A DNA stretch of 32,190 bases, from contig CAYXUL010000033.1 in assembly GCA_964468475.1 (NCBI GenBank), positions 1 through 32,190 of the forward strand, read 5' to 3'. This document shows, piece after piece, positions 7,331-16,084 of this stretch. Source of the DNA: JBECKX01 sp964468475. GTDB taxonomy: Bacteria > Zixibacteria > MSB-5A5 > CAIYYT01. Position 1 is the first letter of the stretch. The number at the start of each line of letters is the position of its first letter. The notes under the pieces are model-generated. The model was given only the letters and a program-made list of their open reading frames with translations. It did not search any database and was not told the origin of the DNA. Made by a program: the position numbers and the translations under genes.

Positions 7331-10300
7331 TACCAAGACAAAAGCCGGCAGCGGAACTGGCAGCGGCAGTAGTAGTAGCGTCGATGATGTGATCAAAGCC
7401 GGTATTGGCAAGCTAAGGCGTAAGAACCCTGTCACCACCGGTGGCAAGCGGCAGTTCCAACTCGTCCGCCCCAATGTCAGAGTCGTGGAGATGGAGGACG
7501 TGCTCTTCCACTTCGACAGTTGCGTGCTGATGCCCAGCGCGCCGGAGGGGAAGTCGTCCACTCAGGGAGTTTCGGACCAGACCGACGCCGAGAAGGAGCG
7601 AGCTGACAAGCAGAAGAAGGTAACCGGCCTGCACGCACTGGCTTTGACCTACAAGGTTCTCGATGAGCACAACACGCTGGGGATTTTGATTACGGGTCAC
7701 ACCGATACCTCAGGCGGCACCCAGGGGAACTTCATTTTGTCGGAAGAACGAGCGAACAATGTCCTGTTCCTGCTTGAGCAACGGCGCGAGGACTGGGCTA
7801 ACCTCAGTTTCAAGCATCATCGCGTTGAGGACTACCAGCAGATCCTGAAACATTACGCCAAGAAAAATCCCGATTGGGACTGCGACCCGGGCAAGATAGA
7901 CAACAGCTACGGCGACAAAACTAACACAGCCAGCGAGAATTTCTTCGGCAAGAACGGACTCGAGCCCGAGCTAGCCAACAAGGCAAAGTTCGATGGCCAG
8001 CACCGCTGGCCGGTTGAAGCATGGCTGGCGACTTACGATCTCTACGACAAAGAAATCGATGAGATACTCAAGAAGGCCTCCGGTATCCCGCTGGAGCAGC
8101 ACGGGCCCAAGAAAATTCAGACTTGCGTCTTGCCGGAAAAAACCGCTGATAAACCGAAACCACGCAATTCCCGGCTGCGCTTTGCTGACATCGCCCACAA
8201 AGTCCTGGGCTGCGGCGAATCGTTCCCGATTCAGAAGGCGCTGAAAGACAACTACAAATCGCAGGAAAACCGCCGGGTCGAGATTCTCTTCCTCAACCCG
8301 GGTGAAATGCCGGAGATCATATTACCGGAATCTTCATCTCAGGTGTTGACCAAAGAGAACGTACCGTTGTTCGCGCCGTTCTTCTTCAATCATCTCTATG
8401 TTGATCCCTTTGATATCTTCGCCATCATCTACCATCTGCGTTTCGTCTATTACAACCGCTTCACCAGGAAGATTGAGCCGGTACCAAAGGGCCTGACGAT
8501 CAAGGCCTTCGATGACAAGAACAAAGAGATCAAGAGCAAGACTGAAATCGAAAACGGCAACTATCTCGTCAAGGTCGCCGATGATGAAGGCCGCAAGAAG
8601 ATTCGTTTTGAGTTCGAGACAACTGACTTGTGGATCGAGATGAACAGCAGTGGGGGAAACATGGCTGTCAAGAAAGCTGCTGATGTGCGGGCGTTGCCTC
8701 TGGAGAAGCGGATGAAGTTCTATGATCTGCCGCAGAAGTGGTCTTCGGTGAACTACTGGACGCGCCACAGCGGCAGTATGGACAACGCTGACCGTTTCGA
8801 CACGGTGATGGAACTCAGGCTGTCGCTCAAGCCATACGGCAACAAGCGCACCACGCCTGATCAACCGCTGGTGTTCTCACTCGACGATATCGTCCTGGTG
8901 GATGAGAACGGTAGGCAGACGATCTTTGACCATAATCAATTTGACGCCAAGCGCAGCCTGTCGAAGAATTCCCGTTTCTCCATGTTCCATATCTTCGACA
9001 ACAAGCTGGCGCTTTTCGATCCCGACCCGAACGAACCGCAGTTCACTCTCCAGCCTTTGGAGGAGAATCTGATCCACAAGACACCGGTGGAGGCGAGGCT
9101 GATTATCTTCTCGAATCGCTTTTACGATGTCTGGGACAAACGCGCCGCGCAGGGAAGCGAGCCGTTCAATCCGTCAACCGACATCAGGGGTTGTCGGGCA
9201 GCCCATCAGAATGATCCCGATTGCCGCTTCGGAGAGACAGTAAAGAACACCGGCGCCAGCGTTGGCAAACCGCACCCGTATTTCTCCCCCAACTCCGGCA
9301 ACTTTGACCTGCACTATATCCACACCGGCTGCATCGTGCCGGGCAAGACGCCGCTGACCCGCGCATTTCTCATGATCTATTGGAGCGGCAGGTTCAAGGC
9401 TGGATTCGACAACAAGAAGAAGAAGAAAGATCCCAAGAAGGTGACGAAAGCTGAACTGGAGAAGTTCGGCCGCGAGGGCTGCAAGAATACCAAAGAACGC
9501 TGGGAGATGAAGGATTACTTCATTGAACCGCAGAATCCCAAGGACGGCCAGAATTTCGAGATCAGGCCCGTGTTCTGGCTGGAGCCCAAAAAAGACACCA
9601 ACGTTGGCGGGCGACATCACAACCTGTTCGTCATCAACAACAATCCCGACGACGCCTTCACAACAATCGACGGCGGACAGATGTATCGCACTGACTTCGC
9701 ACCACGAGCCGACACCGACGGCGGTAAGACGGAGACCGACACGCTCGATTCGCTGCAGGGAAAGAACCTGGTAGTCGGACACGAGCTTGGCCATGCCATG
9801 GGCAAACCTGACGAATATATGTACAGGGACAAGAATGAGCACTTCCGACAGGATCTCCCCGGGGGACCATACGTCGGCGAGGGGCTCTGCATCATGAATA
9901 CTGATATGGTGTTTCCCCGCATGAGGCACCTGTGGAACTTCGTCAATTGGCTTAACGACGCCGCAAAAGAGTCAAATAAGCTCAAGGACAAACTTGACAG
10001 CCAGAAATTCCGCATCGGTTATATGTTCACCTTTTTCGGAGGTGAAATATTCAATGTCCGCTACCTCAAGTACTTCCTTGATGATGAATTCAGAAACATC
10101 TACAAGCCGGTCAAAAGCGACACGAGTTTCGGTCTCAAGACCGGCTCGGTTGAAATGGATCTGTTCGCCTGGGGTGAAGACGAAACTTCGAGAACTCCCA
10201 AGATCAAGGATAAGCGTCCACCGTTTGCCTACGGCGGCAGAGTGGCGGTATACTGGAAGCTGGGTTACAAATTTATCAACAATCCCAAGAAGGCATCGGA

Positions 10301-10769
10301 TAAATGGACGAAAGCCAAGAAGAAAGCATTCATTTTCAGCGTGCTCGCCGAGGTGCTGGCATTGCGGCAAAAGACTTACCTTAATCTGCCAAAGTCAGAT
10401 TTTCGTACGGGCGCCGATGCTAAGCTGGATACTCAATTCGAGAATCTCTCGATCGGCTTCCTTGCCCACAGTCTCGAAGGGGAACCGACCAGCAGAACCA
10501 ATTTTGACATTCATGTGGTCCTGCGGCATGACGCAAAGATTACTAAGCGCTCCGGGAAGCTGCTTGAGGTGGGCAACGATGTCTCGCCGCGATGGGTGGC
10601 GAAGTACCTGCTGGGAATAGACGATGGCGCCACGGAAGCCAAGACTTCGGCAACCGATCCTGATATTGACGCCACAAAAGTAGTATTCATACGTGACTGG
10701 GTAAGAACTGAAATCGGGAATAACAAGTTTGAGTACCGCGACAGCTACCCGCCGGCAACTACGGCGTAA
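7320..10769 (+). CDS. Large OmpA-like/peptidoglycan-binding protein with HExxHxxGxxD metallopeptidase motif (putative effector)
   Basis: A 1149-residue protein starting with GTG at 7320, which overlaps the PAAR gene by 11 bases (translational coupling). Residues about 60-170 are an OmpA-like peptidoglycan-binding domain (FHFDS, then ILITGHTDTSGG at about 123-134, LSEERANNVLFLL). It is interrupted after HRVEDYQQIL by a segment with a peptidoglycan-binding-1-like motif (CDPGKIDNSYGDKT, Cys188 on), and resumes at about 300-345 ending in NRRVEILFLNPGE. A long middle region follows. The GHELGHAMGKPDEY motif then gives His821, Glu822, His825 and Asp831, matching HExxHxxGxxD of metzincin-like zinc peptidases. 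There is no signal peptide and no membrane helix. Position after PAAR suggests a cell-wall-docking enzyme delivered on a spike; this is inference. The substrate is unknown. Confidence 0.85.
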   Translation: MAGDTKTKAGSGTGSGSSSSVDDVIKAGIGKLRRKNPVTTGGKRQFQLVRPNVRVVEMEDVLFHFDSCVLMPSAPEGKSSTQGVSDQTDAEKERADKQKKVTGLHALALTYKVLDEHNTLGILITGHTDTSGGTQGNFILSEERANNVLFLLEQRREDWANLSFKHHRVEDYQQILKHYAKKNPDWDCDPGKIDNSYGDKTNTASENFFGKNGLEPELANKAKFDGQHRWPVEAWLATYDLYDKEIDEILKKASGIPLEQHGPKKIQTCVLPEKTADKPKPRNSRLRFADIAHKVLGCGESFPIQKALKDNYKSQENRRVEILFLNPGEMPEIILPESSSQVLTKENVPLFAPFFFNHLYVDPFDIFAIIYHLRFVYYNRFTRKIEPVPKGLTIKAFDDKNKEIKSKTEIENGNYLVKVADDEGRKKIRFEFETTDLWIEMNSSGGNMAVKKAADVRALPLEKRMKFYDLPQKWSSVNYWTRHSGSMDNADRFDTVMELRLSLKPYGNKRTTPDQPLVFSLDDIVLVDENGRQTIFDHNQFDAKRSLSKNSRFSMFHIFDNKLALFDPDPNEPQFTLQPLEENLIHKTPVEARLIIFSNRFYDVWDKRAAQGSEPFNPSTDIRGCRAAHQNDPDCRFGETVKNTGASVGKPHPYFSPNSGNFDLHYIHTGCIVPGKTPLTRAFLMIYWSGRFKAGFDNKKKKKDPKKVTKAELEKFGREGCKNTKERWEMKDYFIEPQNPKDGQNFEIRPVFWLEPKKDTNVGGRHHNLFVINNNPDDAFTTIDGGQMYRTDFAPRADTDGGKTETDTLDSLQGKNLVVGHELGHAMGKPDEYMYRDKNEHFRQDLPGGPYVGEGLCIMNTDMVFPRMRHLWNFVNWLNDAAKESNKLKDKLDSQKFRIGYMFTFFGGEIFNVRYLKYFLDDEFRNIYKPVKSDTSFGLKTGSVEMDLFAWGEDETSRTPKIKDKRPPFAYGGRVAVYWKLGYKFINNPKKASDKWTKAKKKAFIFSVLAEVLALRQKTYLNLPKSDFRTGADAKLDTQFENLSIGFLAHSLEGEPTSRTNFDIHVVLRHDAKITKRSGKLLEVGNDVSPRWVAKYLLGIDDGATEAKTSATDPDIDATKVVFIRDWVRTEIGNNKFEYRDSYPPATTA

Positions 10770-10780
10770 GGGAGTAAGTG

Positions 10781-11929
10781 ATGGCACTGGCAATAGCTGA
10801 CATACAAAAGCTGCTGGCGTTTGACACGCCGGGTTACCGGTTTTCGCTGGCAAATTTACAGCGCAACTCGTATTTGCCGCTCCCGGCGCCCCGCAGCCTG
10901 GTGGTCAGTTCCCGTGCGCTTTATTCGCGCTTTGATGACCGGATCAGCACGCGACCAAGGTACGTCCTCTGTGACAACAATCTTGCCCTCGTTGCCGGAT
11001 CGGAAGAGTTGATGATCTTTGACCGCTACGGGCAGGTACAGATCATGCGCGATCTGCAGCGGCGCGGAATAGCCTACCTCGGTCAGGAGGGCTACGCCTG
11101 GGTTACGCCGTCGGGGCAATTGTCGGTAGCAGATATCAACCACGACTTGCAGATCAACCGGCACGTCATCCCCCTTTGTGACGACACCTGCGCAATCCCG
11201 CTATGGCTGCCGTATGATGATGGTTTCATCGCCGCAGTGCAGGATTTCGGTGATCCGGTCAGATCCGAACCGCCACCGGAGTTTGCTCTTTACGCAACAA
11301 CCTATGAAAAGTCACTCTGGAACTGGATAGTCGAACTTGATGGCGTCGTGGAGGATATCTTCCTCACCAACGACCGGACCCGCGCAGTTCTGCGGCAGGG
11401 GTCAATGATCCAGGTCTATCAGGTTTCCGACGGCGCGTTAATCAACGAGTTCGATACTGAGATAGAAAAGATACACGCAGTTGTCCTGAGTACTGATGAC
11501 GAGCTATTAATGCTTGCTCATGCTCTCGAAGGTGACACCAGCAAACCGATGTTGCTGGCATTGAAGCTGAATGGCACCACCGCATGGAATTTCGAACTTG
11601 CCGACGATGAAATGCAGGGTTTCCTGGCCGCGGGCGAGTCGGGATTCACTCTAATCTCCAGCGGCAATAAGCTCCACGCAATTGCCGGCGGCGAGGAATT
11701 GTACCTTCGCGAGTTGGAGAATCCCATCGGTCACCGGCTGACAATACTCAGGGAGAACCAGATTCTTGCCGTGGCCGGGCAAGCACTGGAGTTGTTCTCA
11801 CCCGAAGGTAACAATCGTACGGTTTGTGATCTGCGGGATTACGAAGATAACCTGCTCACTGCTCCTGCCGTTGCCGCCGAAGGCAGAGTTGTGCTGGGTA
11901 CCGACAGATCACTGATACAAATGGTCTAG
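10781..11929 (+). CDS. Propeller-like hypothetical protein of the PAAR operon
   Basis: I do not recognise a named family. The 382-residue product is beta-rich with repeated short blocks ending in phrases such as LMIFDRYGQ, LSVADINHD, IQVYQVSDG, LLALKLNG, LHAIAGGEELYL and LELFSPEGN. This is the rhythm of PQQ-like or WD-like beta-propellers (about 6-8 blades). There is no signal peptide. The ATG at 10781 is preferred over the GTG at 10778 because GGGAG lies at 10770-10774. It starts 12 bases after the preceding stop and ends 11 bases before the next gene, so it belongs to the operon. Possible roles are an adaptor/chaperone for the large upstream protein or an immunity-like partner. Neither is shown. 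Confidence 0.7.
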   Translation: MALAIADIQKLLAFDTPGYRFSLANLQRNSYLPLPAPRSLVVSSRALYSRFDDRISTRPRYVLCDNNLALVAGSEELMIFDRYGQVQIMRDLQRRGIAYLGQEGYAWVTPSGQLSVADINHDLQINRHVIPLCDDTCAIPLWLPYDDGFIAAVQDFGDPVRSEPPPEFALYATTYEKSLWNWIVELDGVVEDIFLTNDRTRAVLRQGSMIQVYQVSDGALINEFDTEIEKIHAVVLSTDDELLMLAHALEGDTSKPMLLALKLNGTTAWNFELADDEMQGFLAAGESGFTLISSGNKLHAIAGGEELYLRELENPIGHRLTILRENQILAVAGQALELFSPEGNNRTVCDLRDYEDNLLTAPAVAAEGRVVLGTDRSLIQMV

Positions 11930-11940
11930 CGGAGAGACGA

Positions 11941-12822
11941 ATGCCTGAATTCAGATTCACCAAGAGCGCCGATTCCAAACACAAAGTTAAGCTGGAGCCG
12001 CAGCTAATCTATGCCGAATGGTCACAAGGCGTGCTCTACGGCGATGCCGCTGCAGCGATTGAAGTCGGTACGCTTTTCGTCGGCGAAGGCGCCCCGATCC
12101 AAATCGAGGCAAAGCTGGCATCGGGCAAGAAAATTGAGAAATTCAAGGACAAGATCCATCGCAACAAGTACACCGGCACCGTCAAGCTTCCCGCCGACGT
12201 GAAGCATGACGATATCGCCTACTTCAAGGTTAAGCTGAGCGACAACAACCTCGAGGGCGAGTCGAACCGGCTGCCTGTACTACCCCCGCTGAAGGTGTCG
12301 GGTATGTCATGGAACGCCTCGGAAGCACGGCGCGGCGACAAGCTGACGCTTACCGCAGATGTCAAAAATGCGATAGAGGGGCAGGAAGCCACAATCAAGA
12401 TCTACGAGTATGATCAGGACGGTGGCCATGATCCGGTTGTCGAGTTGCCGACCACGATTCAGAATGAGAAGCTTAAGTTCACCTGGGAGTATCAGTACAC
12501 GGAAGATTCGGACGACATCGTTACTCAGGATGAACTGAACAAGTATGGCGGTAAGTACACTCCGCCTGAGTACTTCTTTACGATCAAGATCGGGATGACG
12601 GAATACGGCAAGAAACAGGAATCGGGCATCTTGAAGTTTCAGGACTTCATTGATTTCTTTGCGCAGCACGAGGACGGCACCCCGATCACCAACACCGACT
12701 TTGTTCTGACTCTGCCAGACGGCACCACTCACAACGGTACCACCGATGACGCCGGTCACGCAACGGTTGAGAATGTTCCTCCCGGCCCCTATTCGGTAGA
12801 ATTCAAGTTTGATAGTGACTAG
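11941..12822 (+). CDS. Ig-like protein sharing the PAAR protein's C-terminal module
   Basis: A 293-residue cytosolic-looking protein without signal peptide. An N-terminal beta region is followed by VSGMSWNASEARRGDKLTLT (about 119-138), IKIYEYDQDGGHDPVVELP and YTPPEYFFTIKIG, an Ig-like domain that I recall beside type VI/contractile tip proteins. Residues about 235-290 form a GTPITNTDFVLTLPDGTTH...DDAGHATVENVPPGPYSVEF module. The PAAR protein's C terminus has the same order (IKWSQDDLHIGDTVQMLVET, then YELRASDGEVRSGKLDSNGEA), so the two look like diverged homologous segments. It is the last gene of the operon; GGAGAG precedes the ATG. A structural tip extension or adaptor is likeliest. Confidence 0.72.
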   Translation: MPEFRFTKSADSKHKVKLEPQLIYAEWSQGVLYGDAAAAIEVGTLFVGEGAPIQIEAKLASGKKIEKFKDKIHRNKYTGTVKLPADVKHDDIAYFKVKLSDNNLEGESNRLPVLPPLKVSGMSWNASEARRGDKLTLTADVKNAIEGQEATIKIYEYDQDGGHDPVVELPTTIQNEKLKFTWEYQYTEDSDDIVTQDELNKYGGKYTPPEYFFTIKIGMTEYGKKQESGILKFQDFIDFFAQHEDGTPITNTDFVLTLPDGTTHNGTTDDAGHATVENVPPGPYSVEFKFDSD

Positions 12823-12931
12823 TGAGCTGGCCGTAGCAAACCCCAGGGTGGCAGGTCACACCACGATTCGGACAAGCCTCATCGGGCCAAGACCCGTCGC
12901 AACCTGAAATATCAGCAACATTCCGCTTCGG

Positions 12932-14164
12932 CTACTTAAGATGCTTCTTGGCGTCGAAGAAAGACTTCATCTTGGGTCGATGCTTCCCCAGCCAGTCCTT
13001 GTTCCATTTGAAGATGCTGAAAGCTTCGGCGAAGACTTCTTCCTTAGCACGATGCTTGAGATCCGCGTCAGCGCCCGCTGCGATCGTCTCTTTGCGCGAA
13101 TAAGGTGTCAGCGCCGGCTCAGATTTGGTATCCTTGGTGAAATTAGCCATCACCGTTGAGACTTTCTTGCTGTCGATCTTCTTTTGCGCCTTGTTCGCAT
13201 CGTCGAATCTCTTGTCGAGCTCTTTGGTATCCTTGATGTACTTGCTGCGCTGCGAGGCATCCACCGCGCCCGCACCGTCATAATCGTGTCCCACCACGGT
13301 ACCATCAGTATCTTTGCGGACCCGCACGTGTCCGGGGTACTCCTTCTCCATGCTGAGAAGCAAATCCGTGTATGCCTTTTTCTTCTTGCTGAAGTCGATG
13401 TCGAGCAGATGAATCTCGTGATAAGCGATCACGTGCGCCGATTCATGGATCACGGCATGTGCGGCACTGGGCAGCAGGTCAGCGGGAGCGGTGCCGAGCG
13501 CCATCTTATCGCCTTCATCAAAACCGAAATTGAAGATGTGAACCGTGTGATTCTCCTGATCGTATTGGCCGCCGACATCAGGCTGTGGACCGGCGCCGCT
13601 ACGCGAAAAGCGTACATCCTTCATCTTGTCAAACTCATCATCGGTGAGAGCATCAAGCCCCATCTTGACTATCTTGCTCTCGTCCGAACCAAAGCCGGTC
13701 AAGCCAATATTATGCTTGGTCAGGCGCCCCTCAATCGTCTTGATCTTGGTGGCATCGGGCAGCGTCGAGGTCGGCACGCCTACACCATTGAAGTCGAGTT
13801 CTCCCGGAGTACCGTCTTTGGCCGCCGGGTGGGAACAGACCGTAAACACGAAGTTACTCTTCTTGCTGCCTTCCTTAATGGTGATGTGAAAGATGTAAAA
13901 TTCGTTGTCGTGCTTGTTGGCCAGCAAAGAAAACGCCTGCTTGGCACATTTCTTCTGGACATCAGAGAAGGTCCCGGTGAAATTGACTTTCCTGCTGCCA
14001 AAAGAGGTGGTGCCGATATTGTCGGCATCAACATCCATCACCACCGGCTTGGGATTGAGGATAGGCGACGAGATGGTGACGGTCGTCGACTTGCCGCTGC
14101 CGCCACCCTTGTTGAGAAGAGGACCGTCAGGGGATAATCTTAGAATCGTAGTTAAGGATTTCAT
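12932..14164 (-). CDS. Putative zinc metallopeptidase-like protein (HESAH motif), convergent with the PAAR operon
   Basis: A 410-residue protein of no family I can name. The notable feature is AAHAVIHESAHVIAYHEIHLL, where His240, Glu241 and His244 match the HExxH zinc-peptidase motif; a further His-Glu (about 248-249) lies just beyond. This resembles the HExxH domains (for example DUF4157-like) associated with extracellular contractile injection systems, but I cannot assign it. Residues 1-110 are beta-rich with many Ser/Thr/Gly and no signal peptide. The C terminus is lysine-rich and helical (AKEEVFAEAFSIFKWNKDWLG). No clear Shine-Dalgarno precedes the ATG. It converges on the PAAR operon across a 109-base gap holding no obvious terminator. 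A candidate cargo effector is the working idea. Confidence 0.7.
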   Translation of the reverse strand: MKSLTTILRLSPDGPLLNKGGGSGKSTTVTISSPILNPKPVVMDVDADNIGTTSFGSRKVNFTGTFSDVQKKCAKQAFSLLANKHDNEFYIFHITIKEGSKKSNFVFTVCSHPAAKDGTPGELDFNGVGVPTSTLPDATKIKTIEGRLTKHNIGLTGFGSDESKIVKMGLDALTDDEFDKMKDVRFSRSGAGPQPDVGGQYDQENHTVHIFNFGFDEGDKMALGTAPADLLPSAAHAVIHESAHVIAYHEIHLLDIDFSKKKKAYTDLLLSMEKEYPGHVRVRKDTDGTVVGHDYDGAGAVDASQRSKYIKDTKELDKRFDDANKAQKKIDSKKVSTVMANFTKDTKSEPALTPYSRKETIAAGADADLKHRAKEEVFAEAFSIFKWNKDWLGKHRPKMKSFFDAKKHLK

Positions 14165-14337
14165 CAGGACTGCATTCTAGTGGAGCAGAGACATATTCCG
14201 GTTCGGGTCAATGCCGACGATGCGCACAATTCGTGACGTCGAATTCTCGCGTCATTTGCAGGCAAGATCGTTCAGTGGTAGTTTAACGTTTTGGCGATCC
14301 TGAGGCAATCAGATTTCGGAATGATGCTAGAAGGCTC

Positions 14338-15057
14338 CTAATCGGACAGATAGTACTCCACCGTTGTTACCACGCGTACTTTCTTGATGTAAGGCGTGCT
14401 GGAATCGCGCGACTGGATACTGAACAGCCCTTGCGAAGCATTTTTGATCTTGCCCAGTTTGCTGTGCGAATCCTGGGCGAACTTAACAGCGACTTCGCGG
14501 GCGTTCTTGGTGGCCTCCTCCACCATTTCAGGCTTGATATCGTTCAAGCGCGTGAACAAATACTGAGTCTGCGACATGTAATCACCGCCGGTGAAGGCGA
14601 TACCGGCCTTACCGAGTTCCGACAGATTGGCCATCGCCGCTCGAACCGTATCAATGTTCTTCGAATAAACGGTCACGGTTTGATCGGCTGAATAGCGAAA
14701 CTCCGGAGTGGCGTTGTTTCCCCAGTTGCGTGCTGATTTATCGGTGATGGCCGGCGGCGACGCCGTGATCTCGGAAGCATCAATTCCCCTCTTTCCCAGA
14801 AAGGTCCTGATCTTCTGATTGCTCTCTTCGATCGAGGTGTACAGTCTGCTCAGATCATTGCCCGCTTCGGTAAATTGTATCGGCCAGATTACGATGTCTG
14901 CAGGATATTCCCTCTCGGATAATCCCTTCACCGTGACTGTGCGTTCGAATTGCTTGAACGTCTTGACCGCGTTGCCACCCATGTACCCCAGCACGAAAAG
15001 CCCAATGATGAAAGCCAGCCCCAGGATTACTGAATTGAACCTACTTTGTTCGCTCAT
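14338..15057 (-). CDS. SIMPL-domain (DUF541) protein
   Basis: A 239-residue membrane-anchored periplasmic protein. Residues 12-31 form one hydrophobic segment (VILGLAFIIGLFVLGYMGG), probably an uncleaved anchor. The rest matches the SIMPL/DUF541 family: RTVTVKGLSEREYPADIVIW, then a helix-strand pattern with LGKRGIDASEI and NAREVAVKFAQDSHSKLGKI, ending in VRVVTTVEYYLSD. Family members include YggE-type proteins linked to oxidative-stress tolerance; the mechanism is unclear. AAGGG lies about 8 bases upstream of the ATG. It stands alone on the minus strand between the HESAH gene and a monooxygenase-like gene, whose terminator separates them. Confidence 0.88.
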   Translation of the reverse strand: MSEQSRFNSVILGLAFIIGLFVLGYMGGNAVKTFKQFERTVTVKGLSEREYPADIVIWPIQFTEAGNDLSRLYTSIEESNQKIRTFLGKRGIDASEITASPPAITDKSARNWGNNATPEFRYSADQTVTVYSKNIDTVRAAMANLSELGKAGIAFTGGDYMSQTQYLFTRLNDIKPEMVEEATKNAREVAVKFAQDSHSKLGKIKNASQGLFSIQSRDSSTPYIKKVRVVTTVEYYLSD

Positions 15058-15214
15058 AGATATGCCCTTATCGTCTGACGATTACCTCCGCTTTGATCTA
15101 CGATAGTTATACTCAATCCAGGTTCCTCAAGCGATAAAAGAGTGTGCCAGGCTGATAAAAATCTGGTGGTTTTTTCGAGAAATATCCCGGAAATATCTCA
15201 GAAGTTTTTCAAAA

Positions 15215-15240
15215 TAGTCCGAATCCGGCACTTCGGACTA
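15215..15240 (-). terminator. Intrinsic terminator of the 15268-15552 gene
   Basis: TAGTCCGAA (15215-15223) pairs perfectly with TTCGGACTA (15232-15240). Read on the minus strand, this 9-bp stem with an 8-base loop lies 28 bases past the stop codon and is followed directly by TTTTGAAAAACTT. This is a good rho-independent terminator. Confidence 0.75.
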
Positions 15241-15267
15241 CTCTGATTGTGGGGCATCATCGACTGC

Positions 15268-15552
15268 CTAGAGCGTTCCTTTGGCAGCCTGATCGAGAAA
15301 TTGGATATGAGGCTCTTCAGCCACACCTGCACGCTGCATCGTCTCTTTCAGCTTGGGAGACGACATGAACTTCTCGGCATTCTGGCGATTGTCCCATTCG
15401 AACAGCAACGTCAGGTTGTTGGGATCGTTGTCGGGGTGAAAAATAGTGAACGCCTTCTCGCCGCCGGCTTTGCGGGTGTCGACAAACCCGTCGAACACCG
15501 CTTTCCATTTCGGATAATCATTTACCTTGTGATTGACAAGTACGTGAGTCAT
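15268..15552 (-). CDS. Small dimeric alpha/beta-barrel (antibiotic biosynthesis monooxygenase-like) protein
   Basis: A 94-residue protein of the dimeric alpha+beta barrel (ABM-like) superfamily: MTHVLVNHKVNDYPKWKAVF start, AFTIFHPDNDPNNLTLLFEW strand pair, then DNRQNAEKFMSSPKLKETMQ helix and a final short strand. Members are small cofactorless oxygenases or ligand-binding stress proteins; the substrate cannot be told. The start at 15552 is chosen because GGAGAAGGA lies just upstream; an in-frame ATG at 15588 lacks such a site. It is monocistronic, with its own terminator at 15215-15240, and divergent from the small His/Cys-rich gene. Confidence 0.82.
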   Translation of the reverse strand: MTHVLVNHKVNDYPKWKAVFDGFVDTRKAGGEKAFTIFHPDNDPNNLTLLFEWDNRQNAEKFMSSPKLKETMQRAGVAEEPHIQFLDQAAKGTL

Positions 15553-15744
15553 CGGATCCTTCTCCGGTTGAGAGTAAATTTGAAGCAACTAACTACAGGA
15601 ATGGTACGAAGGTAGATCGATGCAGTCGAAAAGAAAAGCTTGCGTCTAATGCACAGGGTGTTTTTGTTTCATAAAGGTACGCGGTTGGTTAAATCTTAGA
15701 ATTTGAGTGAAACCACCGCGACCATTCGCCGTTAGAAAGAGAAG

Positions 15745-16032
15745 ATGATAGACCGACGAAATCTCAATCGCGCGTTCGCGCTCGGCTTCCTGCTGGTGCT
15801 GGCGTTGCTGGTAATTCACCCGGTAGTCCATCACCACGATGACTTCTCGGAACGGGGCTGCCCGCTTTGTACGGCGTCACATCATATCGTTGTCGCGCAG
15901 CCCCCGAACATTGAGATACAAGAGAGCGTAATTGAGTTCGTCGAGTATCAGGAGTATTCCTGTGTCCCAAGTTTCACCTCTCAGGCTAAGAACCCTCGCT
16001 CGCCACCTTTTCCCCCAATCGTAACAGCCTAA
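15745..16032 (+). CDS. Small His/Cys-rich membrane-anchored protein upstream of a TonB receptor
   Basis: A 95-residue protein. Residues 9-26 form a hydrophobic segment (RAFALGFLLVLALLVIHPV), followed by HHHDD, then CPLC and SHH, a cluster of potential metal ligands just outside the membrane. A proline-rich tail (RSPPFPP) ends the protein. Proteins of this shape (DUF2946-like) frequently precede outer-membrane metal receptors in Gram-negative bacteria. The gene lies 137 bases upstream of a TonB-dependent receptor in the same direction. AGAAAGAG precedes the ATG. A role in metal sensing or handling is inferred from composition and context only. Confidence 0.7.
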   Translation: MIDRRNLNRAFALGFLLVLALLVIHPVVHHHDDFSERGCPLCTASHHIVVAQPPNIEIQESVIEFVEYQEYSCVPSFTSQAKNPRSPPFPPIVTA

Positions 16033-16084
16033 CTACAACCGTGCTTGCTGCCTGCTCAACGGCGCAAGCCTGACAATCAATCGA

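Noticed and set aside
6203..14164. A complete type VI or extracellular contractile injection system
   Set aside because: Sheath, tube, baseplate, VgrG and ClpV-like genes are all absent from the window.
15146..15165. TGGCAC on the minus strand upstream of the SIMPL gene as a sigma-54 site
   Set aside because: The -12 GC is missing at the required distance.
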